A DNA stretch of 64,000 bases from Clostridium sp. M62/1 (GCF_020736365.1 NZ_CP085988.1:812001-876000); one strand, 5' to 3'. Shown: positions 9,161 to 18,530, numbered from the stretch's first letter. Notes: generated from the sequence alone by a model not told the origin. Program-made: numbers and translations.

Positions 9161-11128
9161 ATGAAGTTTTTGCTGGCAGCAGTCAATGCGAAGTACATTC
9201 ACTCGAACCTGGGCATTTACAGCCTGAAAAAATATGCGGACAGCCGTCTTAAGCAGTCAGGGGAAAAGCAGGAAAAAGAACCCTCCGGTGGCGGCCCCGC
9301 CTGGGAGATTGAGATTGGGGAGTACACCATTAACCACCGGACGGATGATATTCTGAGGGATATTTACAGGAGAGCGCCTGACGCTGTGGGCTTTTCCTGC
9401 TACATCTGGAATATCCTCTATATAAGAGAGCTGGTGCACGACTTAAAAAAGATCCTGCCGGATACGGAAATCTGGCTCGGCGGGCCTGAGGTGTCCTACA
9501 GGGCTTCGGAGCTTCTGAGGGAAGAGCCTTATGTCCGCGGGATCATGGCAGGGGAGGGGGAGGAAACCTTCTATAGACTTCTCAGAGCTGCCGGTGAGAG
9601 GACCTCTGCGGGAAGCATCTGGAAGGATCAGGCCCTCTCTCTCATTCCCGGTCTTGTGTTCCGGGCACTGGGCGCGGACGGCGAAAACCGGGAGGACGGC
9701 AAAAATCGGAAGGACGGCGAAAACCGGGAGGATGGCAAAGTCCGGGCTGAGGCGGAGATTGTGGCCACGCCTCCCGCCCCGCTTCTGGATCTGAATGAAA
9801 TCCCCTTTGCCTACGGAGATCTTCAGGGGCTGGAGCACCGGATTATCTACTATGAGAGCAGCCGGGGCTGCCCGTTTTCCTGCAGCTACTGCCTGTCTTC
9901 TATCGACAAATCCGTGCGTTTCCGGGATCTGGAGCTGGTGAAGGAGGAGCTTGCCTTTTTCCTGGAGAAAAAGGTGCCCCAGGTCAAGTTTGTGGATCGG
10001 ACGTTTAACTGCAGAAAGAGCCATTCCATGGCAGTCTGGCAGTTTATCCTGGAAAATGACAATGGTATTACCAATTTTCACTTTGAGATCTCGGCGGACC
10101 TTCTGTCTGAGGAGGAACTGGCCCTCCTCTCAAAGATGCGCCCCGGGCTTGTGCAGCTGGAGATCGGAGTGCAGACAACAAATCCCAGAACCATAAAGGA
10201 AATCCGCCGGAAAATGGATCTTGGCCGCCTGCAGAAAAACGTGGAGAAAATAGGCAGCTTTCACAATATCCACCAGCACCTGGATTTAATCGCAGGTCTG
10301 CCCTTTGAAGGCTTTGAATCCTTCCGCCACTCCTTCAACGAAGTCTTTGCCATGAGGCCGGAGCAGCTCCAGCTGGGCTTTCTGAAGGTGCTGTCCGGCT
10401 CCCATATGATGGAGATGGCAGCAGAGTATAGCCTCCGGTATAAGGAGGCTCCGCCCTATGAGGTACTCTCCACCAGATGGCTGTCCTACGGGGAGCTGCT
10501 CCGCCTGAAGGGCGTGGAGGAGATGGTGGAGACCTACTACAACAGCGGTCAGTTTGAAAATACCCTGGAGGCCCTCGCACAGGAATTTGACTCTCCCTTT
10601 GACATGTTTTCGGCCCTTTCCGTGTATTATGAGGAAAACGGGCTTTCTGCCGTCAGCCACAGCCGGCTGGCCAGGTATGAGATCCTGTTTCGCTTTATCG
10701 GGGAGCTTCTGGAAAAGAAGAGGGCAAGATATGAGCAGAAAACACCTGAGAAAGAGGGAGGGGACGAGGCGCCAAGGGAACTGCCGGCAGGTCAGGAGCG
10801 GCTGGAGGAATACCGGGACCGGCTGATCCTGGACGTATACCTGAGGGAAAACGCCAAAAGCCGTCCGTCCTTTGCCAGAGATCTGTCGCCCTTCAGGGAG
10901 GCGGTGAAGGCATTTTTTATAGAAGAGGGAAAAAGCCGCCGCTATCTGAAAGGATATGAGGAATACGATTCCAGACAGATGGGAAAGATGGCCCATATAG
11001 AGGTTCTGAGAGAAGGAACGATGGTGCTGTTTGACTACCTTCACCGGGATGCCCTGCTTGGGAATGCGAAGATCTTTCAGGTGGGACAGCTGGGAGAGGT
11101 AAGAAGGCAGGAGGAAGCAGAAGTATAG
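9161..11128 (+). CDS. B12-binding radical SAM protein with DUF4080-like C-terminus
   Basis: This is a predicted cobalamin-binding radical SAM enzyme of 655 residues. Its substrate is unknown. The N-terminal half is Rossmann-like (VGFSCYIWNI, WLGGPEVSYRA, AGEGEETFYRLL), as in B12-binding domains. The radical SAM cluster motif CPFSCSYC lies near residue 236, and a long C-terminal region follows that I recall as DUF4080. Between the domains (9678-9742) is a low-complexity insert built from the five-residue unit REDGK/E-N. It starts on the base after the dCMP deaminase stop. The family is common in Lachnospiraceae, and the reaction has not been established as far as I know. Confidence 0.88.
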   Translation: MKFLLAAVNAKYIHSNLGIYSLKKYADSRLKQSGEKQEKEPSGGGPAWEIEIGEYTINHRTDDILRDIYRRAPDAVGFSCYIWNILYIRELVHDLKKILPDTEIWLGGPEVSYRASELLREEPYVRGIMAGEGEETFYRLLRAAGERTSAGSIWKDQALSLIPGLVFRALGADGENREDGKNRKDGENREDGKVRAEAEIVATPPAPLLDLNEIPFAYGDLQGLEHRIIYYESSRGCPFSCSYCLSSIDKSVRFRDLELVKEELAFFLEKKVPQVKFVDRTFNCRKSHSMAVWQFILENDNGITNFHFEISADLLSEEELALLSKMRPGLVQLEIGVQTTNPRTIKEIRRKMDLGRLQKNVEKIGSFHNIHQHLDLIAGLPFEGFESFRHSFNEVFAMRPEQLQLGFLKVLSGSHMMEMAAEYSLRYKEAPPYEVLSTRWLSYGELLRLKGVEEMVETYYNSGQFENTLEALAQEFDSPFDMFSALSVYYEENGLSAVSHSRLARYEILFRFIGELLEKKRARYEQKTPEKEGGDEAPRELPAGQERLEEYRDRLILDVYLRENAKSRPSFARDLSPFREAVKAFFIEEGKSRRYLKGYEEYDSRQMGKMAHIEVLREGTMVLFDYLHRDALLGNAKIFQVGQLGEVRRQEEAEV

Positions 11129-11198
11129 AGGCGCCGGACAAACGCAGCTCACAGACAGAGAAAATAAAGAAATTGCACGAAAAAGGGGAACAGACAGT

Positions 11199-12014
11199 TT
11201 GAAAAGGGAAACGAAAGCACAGAGAGAGGAGAGGGTAGCGCGTATTCTGGGGCTGCTTGACCAGGAGTACGGGACGGAGTACCGCTGCTATCTGAACCAT
11301 GAAACGCCGTGGCAGCTTTTAATTGCTGTCATTATGAGCGCCCAGTGTACAGACGCCAGGGTGAATCTGGTGACGGAGAAGCTGTTTAAAAAGTACGACA
11401 CACTGGAAAAATTTGCAGCGGCAGATATCCGGGAGCTGGAACAGGACATCCACTCCATTGGATTTTACCACTCCAAGGCAAGGAATATCATCGCGTGCTG
11501 CAGAGCCTTAGTGGAGCAGTTTGGGGGAAGAGTTCCGGAAACCATGGAGGAGCTGACCTCCCTGGCGGGAGTGGGCAGAAAGACTGCCAACGTGATCCGG
11601 GGAAACATCTACAATGAGCCGAGCATTGTGGTGGACACCCACGTAAAGCGGATCTCCAGGAAGCTGGGGCTTACGAAGGAGGAGGATCCGGAAAAAATCG
11701 AGTATGCCCTCATGAAGGTGCTGCCAAGGGATCACTGGATCCTCTGGAATATTCACATCATCACCCTGGGCAGGACCATCTGTACGGCCAGAAACCCCAG
11801 GTGCAGGGAGTGCTTTTTAAGATACGACTGCCCCAGCGCCGGCGTCATCCCCGTCCCTGCCTCTCCAGGCTCCGCCGGCAGGAGGAAAGGCACATCTGAA
11901 AAAGGAGAGGGCAGGAAAAATGCCTCTGGAAAGCGTACCGCCAGAGAACAGGCAGAACAAAAAAATACAGGCAGGAAAAAATCAGATGGAAGAAAAGAAT
12001 CAAAAGACAGCTGA
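11199..12014 (+). CDS. nth: Endonuclease III (DNA glycosylase/AP lyase) with a basic tail
   Basis: It removes oxidised pyrimidines from DNA and cleaves the AP site. The helix-hairpin-helix LAGVGRKTANV near residue 120 carries the catalytic Lys, and VDTHV near 144 the catalytic Asp. The four iron-sulfur cysteines follow the classic C-X6-C-X2-C-X5-C spacing near residues 194-210. The start is a TTG at 11199 preceded by AAAAGGGG. Compared with the usual 210-220 residues, this protein has about 55 extra C-terminal residues rich in Lys, Arg and Gly, possibly for nonspecific DNA binding. Its 3' end overlaps the next gene by 29 bases. Confidence 0.95.
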   Translation: MKRETKAQREERVARILGLLDQEYGTEYRCYLNHETPWQLLIAVIMSAQCTDARVNLVTEKLFKKYDTLEKFAAADIRELEQDIHSIGFYHSKARNIIACCRALVEQFGGRVPETMEELTSLAGVGRKTANVIRGNIYNEPSIVVDTHVKRISRKLGLTKEEDPEKIEYALMKVLPRDHWILWNIHIITLGRTICTARNPRCRECFLRYDCPSAGVIPVPASPGSAGRRKGTSEKGEGRKNASGKRTAREQAEQKNTGRKKSDGRKESKDS

Positions 12015-12741
12015 CCCGGTTTCTTTCGGGGATTCCTACGCGGCCATTGACCTGGAAACCACAGGTCTTGATCCGAAGCGCGACAAGATTATCGAGGTGG
12101 GCGCCTGTCTGGTAGAGCAGGGAAAGGTGAAAAGGGAGCTTTCATTTCTTATTAATCCCCACAGGGAGATCTCAGAGCGGGTGGAACTCCTCACAGGAAT
12201 TACAGGCAGGATGGTAGAGCATGCGCCAGGAATCGAGGAGGTGATAGGGGAGATCGCTGCCTTTGTAGGAGAGCTTCCCCTGTTAGGCCACCATGTCATC
12301 TTCGACTACAGCTTTTTAAAGCATGCGGCGGTGAATGCCGGGCTTCCTTTTGAAAAGAACGGCATAGATACCCTCTCCCTCTGCCGGCGTTTTATGCCGC
12401 CGGAGGAGAAAAAGAACCTGTCAGCCGCCTGCGGCTGGTTTCAGATTCCCCGGGAAACGGCTCACAGGGCGCTGGCAGACGCAAAAGCTGCCCACCTTCT
12501 CTACCAAAGTCTCAGAGACTGCCACTTTCAGGAAAATGAAGAGGCCTTTGCTGCAAAACCTCTGATTTACAAAGTAAAAAGAGAGCAGCCGGCCTCAAAA
12601 AGACAAAAAGAAGGCTTGCGGGAATTAGCAAAATATCATAGAATAAATCTATCTGTTGACATAGAGTATCTGACGCGCAGTGAAGCGTCCAGGCTCACAG
12701 ATAAAATCATACTTAACTATGGAAGAATGAAAAAGAGGTGA
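11986..12741 (+). CDS. DnaQ-like DEDDh 3'-5' exonuclease
   Basis: This is a 3'-5' exonuclease related to the polymerase III epsilon proofreading subunit. Exo I is AIDLETTGLDP (about residue 19), Exo II is the HHVIFDYSFL stretch, and Exo III is HRALADAKA with the His and Asp of the DEDDh class. I place the start at ATG 11986 (251 residues) after AGGAAA. An in-frame ATG at 11920 would add 22 Asn/Gln/Lys-rich residues inside nth and is less likely. The C-terminal 60 residues form a basic extension. The overlap with nth suggests coupled expression of two DNA-maintenance enzymes. Confidence 0.9.
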   Translation: MEEKNQKTADPVSFGDSYAAIDLETTGLDPKRDKIIEVGACLVEQGKVKRELSFLINPHREISERVELLTGITGRMVEHAPGIEEVIGEIAAFVGELPLLGHHVIFDYSFLKHAAVNAGLPFEKNGIDTLSLCRRFMPPEEKKNLSAACGWFQIPRETAHRALADAKAAHLLYQSLRDCHFQENEEAFAAKPLIYKVKREQPASKRQKEGLRELAKYHRINLSVDIEYLTRSEASRLTDKIILNYGRMKKR

Positions 12742-12746
12742 GATAT

Positions 12747-12860
12747 ATGTTTATGGGGAATAATAAATCAAAAAAAATCTTCACTACAGTGATGGTTGTC
12801 ATTATTCTCGTAACCATGGTAGGAGGAACCGTGATTGCAGGTCTGTCCTCGTTATTCTAG
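12747..12860 (+). CDS. 37-residue single-pass membrane peptide
   Basis: This small open frame (ATG 12747 to TAG 12860) encodes a short Lys-rich cytoplasmic N-terminus (NNKSKK) followed by one strongly hydrophobic helix rich in Val, Ile and Thr and ending in LSSLF. It lies in the tight 130-bp gap between the exonuclease and vanW genes, preceded by AAAGAGGTGAG, a good ribosome binding site. The architecture resembles Prli42 or DUF4044-type membrane peptides of Firmicutes, but I cannot assign it to either. Function is unknown. Confidence 0.7.
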   Translation: MFMGNNKSKKIFTTVMVVIILVTMVGGTVIAGLSSLF

Positions 12861-12871
12861 GCAGAGGGAGT

Positions 12872-14428
12872 TTGGAAAGTATGAAAGGGAATGTTCGGAT
12901 TGCCGGTCTGGCAGCTCTGCTGTCAGCCGGAATTTTATTTATTGCGCCGCAGGACGCAGCCGCCGGAGTTCTTCCCCAGGGATTTTCGGTGAGCGGATCC
13001 GGGGAGAAGAGCTTCGACCTTTCCGGCATGACGGCCAGCGAGGCGGAGGCGGAGCTGGAAACTTATGTTAATTCACTGGCAGGACAGCAGGTTTCCATTG
13101 CCATAGACGGAAACAGCCTGGCCTCCACAGCGGCAGATCTGGGTTTTTACTGGGAGAACAGGGAGGAGATCGGCGCAGAGCTGGAGAAATACGCTGGCGG
13201 CAACCTTCTGGAGCGGTTTGTCCATGTGAAGGAGCTGGAAGACGGCGGCGCCGGCCTGTCTGTGGAGACGTCGCTTGATGACGGAAAGCTGCAGGCTTTT
13301 GTAAATGACAACTGCGCCCCCTATGTAAGGGAGGCGAAGGATGCCTCTGTTTCCAGGGAGAACGGGGCCTTTGTCATCACAGATGAGGTGACAGGGCTTG
13401 CCGTAGATTTGGAGGCCACGAAGGCGGCTCTCGATGAGGCGTTAAATCAGGGGCTTTCCGAGGGCGTATCGGTGGAGGCCGTGGTGACAGAAACACAGCC
13501 CCGCATCAGGCGCGCGGATCTGGAAACCATCTCTGACGTGCTGGGAACCTTCAGCACGAATTTTAACGCAGGTGACAGGTCGAGAACCCAGAATTTAAAG
13601 ACCGGGGCGGCCAAGATAAACGGAGCAGTGCTGATGCCGGGGGATCAGTTTTCCGCCTATGAGTATCTGACACCGTTCACCATAGAGAATGGCTATGCAG
13701 CCGCCGGTTCCTATGAGAACGGCCGGACGGTGGATTCCATCGGCGGCGGTGCCTGCCAGCTGTGTACGACCCTGTATAATGCAGTCCTTCGGGCTGAGCT
13801 GGAGGTGACCCAGAGACAGAACCACTCCATGACCGTGGGGTATGTGAAACCATCTGAGGACGCGGCCATTGCCGGAACCTACAAGGACCTGAAATTTAAG
13901 AATAACTATGAGACTCCGATTTATATTGAAGGAAGCGTTTCCGGAAGTACACTTACTTTTACAGCCTATGGCAAGGAGACGAGGCCTGCAAACCGCACCA
14001 TTGAGTTCGTGTCAGAGACACTGGGAACGATTGATCCCGGCGCCCCCACAGAGAAGGTGGACAATTCCCTGGCGCCCGGAGCAAGGGTGAAGGAGTCCTC
14101 CGGCCATATCGGGAAGAAGTCAAGGCTCTGGAAGGTGGTCTATGTGGACGGAGTGGAGACAGAAAGAGAGATTCTCCACACGGATACCTACATGGCTTCC
14201 AAGGCGGTGTACCGTATCGGCCCGGCAGCTCCGGCAGTGACAGAACCGACCGTTCCGGCAGAGACACAGCCGGCGCAGACGCAGCCGGCAGAGACGCAGC
14301 CGGCAGGCCCGGCAAGCGACTCCCAGGGCCCGGCAGGAGAGGCGGTAAGCCCTGTTTCACCTGCGCCTGACGGGGCAGCCCAGAGTCCGGCGGCTCCGCC
14401 CTCAGATCCTGTAAGCCCGGCGGCTTAG
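12872..14428 (+). CDS. Secreted or membrane-anchored VanW-family protein
   Basis: This 518-residue extracytoplasmic protein starts with a hydrophobic segment (LAALLSAGILFIA) that serves as signal peptide or anchor. Next come repeats resembling the peptidoglycan-binding-like region of YoaR-type proteins. The VanW domain is at about residues 228-370 (FSTNF, GDQFS, GGGACQLCTTLYNA, NHSM). A G5-like segment and a Pro/Gln/Thr tail built from AETQPA repeats follow. VanW proteins are linked to the cell envelope, but their reaction is unknown. The start is ambiguous: TTG 12872 or ATG 12881, both after AGAGGGAG. Vancomycin resistance is not implied, since no van ligase genes are present. Confidence 0.9.
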   Translation: MESMKGNVRIAGLAALLSAGILFIAPQDAAAGVLPQGFSVSGSGEKSFDLSGMTASEAEAELETYVNSLAGQQVSIAIDGNSLASTAADLGFYWENREEIGAELEKYAGGNLLERFVHVKELEDGGAGLSVETSLDDGKLQAFVNDNCAPYVREAKDASVSRENGAFVITDEVTGLAVDLEATKAALDEALNQGLSEGVSVEAVVTETQPRIRRADLETISDVLGTFSTNFNAGDRSRTQNLKTGAAKINGAVLMPGDQFSAYEYLTPFTIENGYAAAGSYENGRTVDSIGGGACQLCTTLYNAVLRAELEVTQRQNHSMTVGYVKPSEDAAIAGTYKDLKFKNNYETPIYIEGSVSGSTLTFTAYGKETRPANRTIEFVSETLGTIDPGAPTEKVDNSLAPGARVKESSGHIGKKSRLWKVVYVDGVETEREILHTDTYMASKAVYRIGPAAPAVTEPTVPAETQPAQTQPAETQPAGPASDSQGPAGEAVSPVSPAPDGAAQSPAAPPSDPVSPAA

Positions 14429-14446
14429 AGGAAGGGGAGGAAAGGC

Positions 14447-15058
14447 ATGAACAGACATCACAGCAGAGAAGAAAAAAAGAGGCCCGGCTTTCTTAAGCCG
14501 GGCCAGGATTTAATTGTGGCGGGAAGCATCGGTCTCACCGGCGCCGCAGCAGCTGCGAGGGCCGGTGAGAAGGCTCTCAGGGAACGTTTTTCCGCTTCCT
14601 ATGCAGAGCGGCTTTTAAGCCTTGACAAAGATGCAGAAAACTTTGCGCAGAACAGACTTGGGGAAGCTTTTTTCCGGGAGGCAGGGGTGACGGAGGCAGA
14701 ACCGGCTGAAGACGGAGGCATTATGAACAGCCTCTGGAACCTGCTGGAAGCCTATGGGCTTGGATGTACCATAGAGCTTCGCGCCATCCCCATTCTTCAG
14801 GAAACGGTGGAGGTGTGTGAGGTATTTGACATAAACCCGTACCGGTTAAGCTCCGGCGGATGCCTTCTCATGGCGGCGGACAACGGGTTTTCGGCGTTAA
14901 ACGCTCTCAGGAAGAGAGGCGTTGAGGGAGCCGTCATCGGAAAAGTGGAGAAAGGGATCGCAAGGCGGATCCTGAATGGAGAGACAGAGACGTTTCTTGA
15001 CCGGCCAAAGCCGGATGAGATAGAGAAAATTTTAAATCAGCGGGAGGTAAAAGTATGA
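14447..15058 (+). CDS. AIR-synthase-related (AIRS_C-like) protein of unknown function
   Basis: This 203-residue protein looks like a shortened relative of the PurM/HypE/ThiL superfamily. The N-terminal half has GQDLIVAGSIGLTGAAAAAR. The C-terminal half (about 130-185) has YRLSSGGCLLMAADNG and GVEGAVIGKV, which match the C-terminal domain of AIR synthases. The N-terminal ATP-binding domain of a full enzyme is missing, so catalysis of a PurM-type reaction is unlikely. It overlaps the Lrp-type regulator gene by four bases (ATGA) and belongs to the same operon as the aminotransferase, which hints at a metabolic or regulatory role. Confidence 0.7.
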   Translation: MNRHHSREEKKRPGFLKPGQDLIVAGSIGLTGAAAAARAGEKALRERFSASYAERLLSLDKDAENFAQNRLGEAFFREAGVTEAEPAEDGGIMNSLWNLLEAYGLGCTIELRAIPILQETVEVCEVFDINPYRLSSGGCLLMAADNGFSALNALRKRGVEGAVIGKVEKGIARRILNGETETFLDRPKPDEIEKILNQREVKV

Positions 15059-15537
15059 GAGAAAAAATTTTAGCGGTCATCGAGAAGAACAGCCGGATCA
15101 GCACAGCGGAGCTGGCGGAAATCCTTGGGGAGAGCGAAGCGGCAGTCGCGGCGGAGATCGCGAAAATGGAAGAAGAACATGTTATCTGCGGTTACCACAC
15201 CCTGATTAACTGGGACAACACGGAGGAAGAGAAGGTGATTGCCCTGATTGAGGTGAAGGTGACTCCCCAGAGACAGATGGGCTTTGACAAGATTGCGGAG
15301 AGGCTTTCCCAGTACAGCGAGGTGAAATCAGTGTATCTGATGTCCGGGGCCTATGACTTCACCGTTATCCTGGAGGAAAAGACCATGCGCGGGGTGGCCC
15401 AGTTTGTATCTGAAAAGCTGGCGACCATCGATTCCGTCATCAGCACGGCCACCCATTTTGTACTGAAAAAATATAAAGACCATGGGACTGTCTTGAGTGA
15501 CGGCCCCCAGGATGAAAGGATGTTGATTAACCCATGA
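15055..15537 (+). CDS. Lrp/AsnC-family transcriptional regulator
   Basis: This regulator of 160 residues has an N-terminal winged helix-turn-helix (SRISTAELAEILGESEAAV at about 12-30) and a C-terminal RAM ligand-binding domain (about 65-150, with VKSVYLMSGAYDFTVIL). Lrp/AsnC proteins sense amino acids. The gene overlaps its neighbours on both sides by ATGA junctions, so it is translated together with the aminotransferase that follows. Local control of amino-acid or keto-acid metabolism is a reasonable inference. Confidence 0.92.
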   Translation: MREKILAVIEKNSRISTAELAEILGESEAAVAAEIAKMEEEHVICGYHTLINWDNTEEEKVIALIEVKVTPQRQMGFDKIAERLSQYSEVKSVYLMSGAYDFTVILEEKTMRGVAQFVSEKLATIDSVISTATHFVLKKYKDHGTVLSDGPQDERMLINP

Positions 15538-16706
15538 GAAATCCGTTATCAAGTACAATCGTGACGATTCCGCCGTCAGGAATCAGGAAATTCTTTGACG
15601 TTGTCAATGAGATGGAGGGAGCCATCTCTCTGGGAGTGGGGGAACCTGACTTCGACACTCCGTGGCATGTGAGAGATGCGGGCATCCGCTCTCTTGAGAT
15701 GGGAAAAACCTTCTACACCTCCAATGCAGGACTCAAGGAGCTGAAGGTGGAAATCTGCAATTACATGAAGCGGCGGATGAAGGTGGAATACAATTACAGC
15801 AGTGAGGTCATGGTCACCATCGGAGGCAGTGAGGCCATTGACATCGCGCTGCGGGCCATGCTGGATCCGGGCGACGAGGTGCTGATCCCTCAGCCCAGCT
15901 ATGTGTCCTATGTGCCGTGCACCATTCTGGCCGGCGGAGTTCCTGTGGTGATTGAGCTGGAGGCAAAGGATCAGTTCAGGCTCACCAGGGAAAAGCTTCT
16001 GGAGAAGATTACGCCCAAGACGAAGATCCTGATTCTGCCCTTCCCGAACAATCCTACGGGCGCCATTATGGAGAAGGAGGATCTGGAGGCCGTCGCCCAG
16101 GTGGTGAGGGAGAAGGATCTCTTTGTCATCAGCGACGAGATCTACGCGGAGCTGACCTACGGGAAAAAGCATGTGACCATTGCCTCCCTTCCTGGCATGA
16201 GGGAGAGAACCGTTCTGATCAACGGCTTTTCCAAAGCCTATGCCATGACCGGGTGGAGAATCGGCTACGCCTGCGCGCCTGAGCAGATCTTAAAACAGAT
16301 GTTAAAGATCCACCAGTACGCGATCATGTGCGCTCCTACCACCAGCCAGTATGCGGCAGTGGAGGCGATCAAAAACGGGGACAGCGATATTGAGGAGATG
16401 AAGCGCTCCTACAATGAGAGGAGAAAATACCTGTTAGGAGAGTTCCGATCCCTGGGAATGGACTGCTTTGAGCCCTACGGAGCCTTTTACATGTTCCCCT
16501 GTATCAAGCGCTTTGGCATGACCTCGGAGGAGTTTGCCACCAGGCTTCTCAGGGAGGAGAAAATTGCTATAGTGCCGGGAACTGCCTTTGGCGACTGCGG
16601 AGAGGGCTATCTGAGGGTATCCTACGCCTATTCCATGGAAGATCTGAAGCGTGCGATCAGAAGGATCCGACGGTTCGTAGTCAGGCTGGACACTGTAGGG
16701 CGCTGA
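15534..16706 (+). CDS. Class I/II PLP-dependent aminotransferase
   Basis: This is a fold-type I aminotransferase of 390 residues in the aspartate/aromatic aminotransferase group. The PLP-binding Lys is in GFSKAYAMTGWR near residue 231. FPNNPTGAIM and VISDEIYAEL supply the cofactor-contacting Asn and Asp/Tyr, and a C-terminal substrate Arg is plausible in GYLRVSYA. Start ATG 15534 overlaps the Lrp gene stop. Amino-acid specificity cannot be read from sequence alone. The coupling to an Lrp-type regulator suggests an amino-acid-responsive transaminase. Confidence 0.93.
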   Translation: MRNPLSSTIVTIPPSGIRKFFDVVNEMEGAISLGVGEPDFDTPWHVRDAGIRSLEMGKTFYTSNAGLKELKVEICNYMKRRMKVEYNYSSEVMVTIGGSEAIDIALRAMLDPGDEVLIPQPSYVSYVPCTILAGGVPVVIELEAKDQFRLTREKLLEKITPKTKILILPFPNNPTGAIMEKEDLEAVAQVVREKDLFVISDEIYAELTYGKKHVTIASLPGMRERTVLINGFSKAYAMTGWRIGYACAPEQILKQMLKIHQYAIMCAPTTSQYAAVEAIKNGDSDIEEMKRSYNERRKYLLGEFRSLGMDCFEPYGAFYMFPCIKRFGMTSEEFATRLLREEKIAIVPGTAFGDCGEGYLRVSYAYSMEDLKRAIRRIRRFVVRLDTVGR

Positions 16707-16782
16707 GAAGCCCACAGGCAGGAGAAAGAAACGCTGCAGATATGCGGCGGGAAAACAGAACAGAAGCAGAGGTTGACGTAAG

Positions 16783-17274
16783 ATGAACATAGTGCTTTAT
16801 GAGCCGGAGATGCCGGCCAATACGGGAAATATCGGGAGAACCTGTGTGGCTACGGGCACGCGGCTTCATCTGATAGAGCCGCTGGGTTTTAAGCTGAGCG
16901 AGAAGGCTGTAAAACGGGCTGGGCTGGATTACTGGGACAAGCTGGATGTGACGGTCTACAGCGATTATCAGGATTTTCTCGACCGAAATCCAGGGGCAAA
17001 AATCTATATGGCTACCACCAAGGCGCCCAATGTCTACACAGAGGCCAGCTATGAGCCGGACTGCTATATCATGTTCGGCCCCGAGAGCCGGGGAATCCCG
17101 GAGGACATCCTGGTGAAAAATCAGGAAACCTGTGTCAGGATTCCCATGTGGGGCGATATCCGCTCTCTGAATCTGTCAAATTCCGTTTCCATCATTCTTT
17201 ATGAGGCGCTCAGACAGAACGGCTTCGAGAAGATGACCATGCAGGGGCATCTGAGAAATTACGAGTGGGAATAG
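16783..17274 (+). CDS. trmL: tRNA (cytidine/uridine(34)-2'-O)-methyltransferase TrmL
   Basis: It 2'-O-methylates the wobble nucleotide of tRNA-Leu isoacceptors using SAM. The 163-residue single-domain SPOUT protein shows the family motifs: EPEMPANTGNIGRTC at the N-terminus, FGPESRGIP in the middle and SLNLSNSVSIILYEALRQ at the knotted C-terminus. Length matches TrmL rather than the larger SpoU proteins. It follows the aminotransferase by 76 bases on the same strand. Confidence 0.95.
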   Translation: MNIVLYEPEMPANTGNIGRTCVATGTRLHLIEPLGFKLSEKAVKRAGLDYWDKLDVTVYSDYQDFLDRNPGAKIYMATTKAPNVYTEASYEPDCYIMFGPESRGIPEDILVKNQETCVRIPMWGDIRSLNLSNSVSIILYEALRQNGFEKMTMQGHLRNYEWE

Positions 17275-17370
17275 AGGACAGGAGACAGAAAGCGGCAGTT
17301 CTGCCGCCGCGAAAAATGGCTGAAAAGGCAGAGCGCAGATGGGAAGTCAGACACGAAAAGGAGGAATAGT

Positions 17371-18510
17371 ATGATTCTTCAGAGTAAACGCGTATGGATC
17401 GGAGGGCAGTTCCTTCCGTTCCAGCTTGAGATTGAGGACGGCGTGATTTCACGGGTCCTGGCCTACGGAGAGAGAGAGGCCGACGAGGACTGGGAGGAGA
17501 AGCGGATTGTACCGGGGTTCATTGACGTACACACCCACGGCGCCTACGGCTTTGACACAAATGACGCAGAGCCGGAGGGACTGAAAAACTGGATGAGAAG
17601 GATCCCTGAGGAGGGCGTTACCTCCATTCTTCCGACTACCGTGACGCAGATGCCGGACGTTCTGACAGCGGCTGTCAGAAATGTGGCGGATGTGATGGAA
17701 GGGGAGTATGAGGGCGCGGAGATTCTCGGAATCCACTTCGAAGGGCCGTTTCTGGACATGGAGTACAAGGGGGCTCAGCCGCCGGAGGCCATTGCAGTGC
17801 CAAGCGTGGAGCAGTTTAAAAAGTACCAGGAGGCGGCCAGAGGCCATATCCGCTATATCACCATCGCGCCGGAGCATGACAAAGATATGGAGCTTCTGCG
17901 CTATCTGGCAAAGACAGGCGTTGTGGCCAGTATGGGACATTCCTGCGCAACTTATGAGCAGGCCATGGCAGCCATCGCAAACGGAGCGAAATCCATGACT
18001 CATGTGTACAACGGGATGACGCCGTTTACCCACAGAAAGCCGGGGCTGGTAGGAATTGCATTCCGGGTGAGGGATATTTACGGTGAGATTATTGCGGACG
18101 GCCATCACTCCGATGTGTCCGCCCTCAACAATTTTTATCAGCTGAAGGGACGCGACTTTGCCATGATGATCACCGACTCCCTCCGGGCTAAGCACTGCCC
18201 TCCGGGAGGAAAGTACCAGCTTGGCGGCCATGACATCGAGATCAGCAGGGAGGGCCTTGCCTATCTGAAGGGCACGAACACCATCGCCGGAAGTACCCTC
18301 CATATGAACAGAGGGCTTCAGATCCTGGTGGAGAAGGCCATGATTCCATTTGACTATGCGCTCAACTCCTGCACCATCAACCCGGCCAGATGCCTGGGCG
18401 TGGACGACAGGAAGGGAAAAATCTGCGCAGGATACGATGCGGATCTTGTGGTTCTGGAAGATAACTACGATGTGGCCCAGACGTACTGCAGGGGAAAGAA
18501 AATGCTGTAG
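17371..18510 (+). CDS. nagA: N-acetylglucosamine-6-phosphate deacetylase
   Basis: It converts GlcNAc-6-P to GlcN-6-P in amino-sugar catabolism and acts upstream of NagB. The amidohydrolase metal-site motifs are visible: DVHTHG (about 50), HFEGPF, SMGHS, MTHVYNGM and ADGHH. The catalytic Asp is in MITDSLRA. The 379-residue length fits the family. The ATG at 17371 follows AAAGGAGG. It converges on nagB across a shared terminator, and the sialic acid genes lie just beyond, so the enzymes funnel sialic acid and GlcNAc to fructose-6-P. Confidence 0.96.
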   Translation: MILQSKRVWIGGQFLPFQLEIEDGVISRVLAYGEREADEDWEEKRIVPGFIDVHTHGAYGFDTNDAEPEGLKNWMRRIPEEGVTSILPTTVTQMPDVLTAAVRNVADVMEGEYEGAEILGIHFEGPFLDMEYKGAQPPEAIAVPSVEQFKKYQEAARGHIRYITIAPEHDKDMELLRYLAKTGVVASMGHSCATYEQAMAAIANGAKSMTHVYNGMTPFTHRKPGLVGIAFRVRDIYGEIIADGHHSDVSALNNFYQLKGRDFAMMITDSLRAKHCPPGGKYQLGGHDIEISREGLAYLKGTNTIAGSTLHMNRGLQILVEKAMIPFDYALNSCTINPARCLGVDDRKGKICAGYDADLVVLEDNYDVAQTYCRGKKML

Positions 18511-18530
18511 AAATTTGCATGAAATAAGAA

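Noticed and set aside
12872..14428. Vancomycin resistance gene
   Set aside because: VanW-domain proteins are widespread in Clostridia and no vanA/B ligase, vanH or vanX is nearby.
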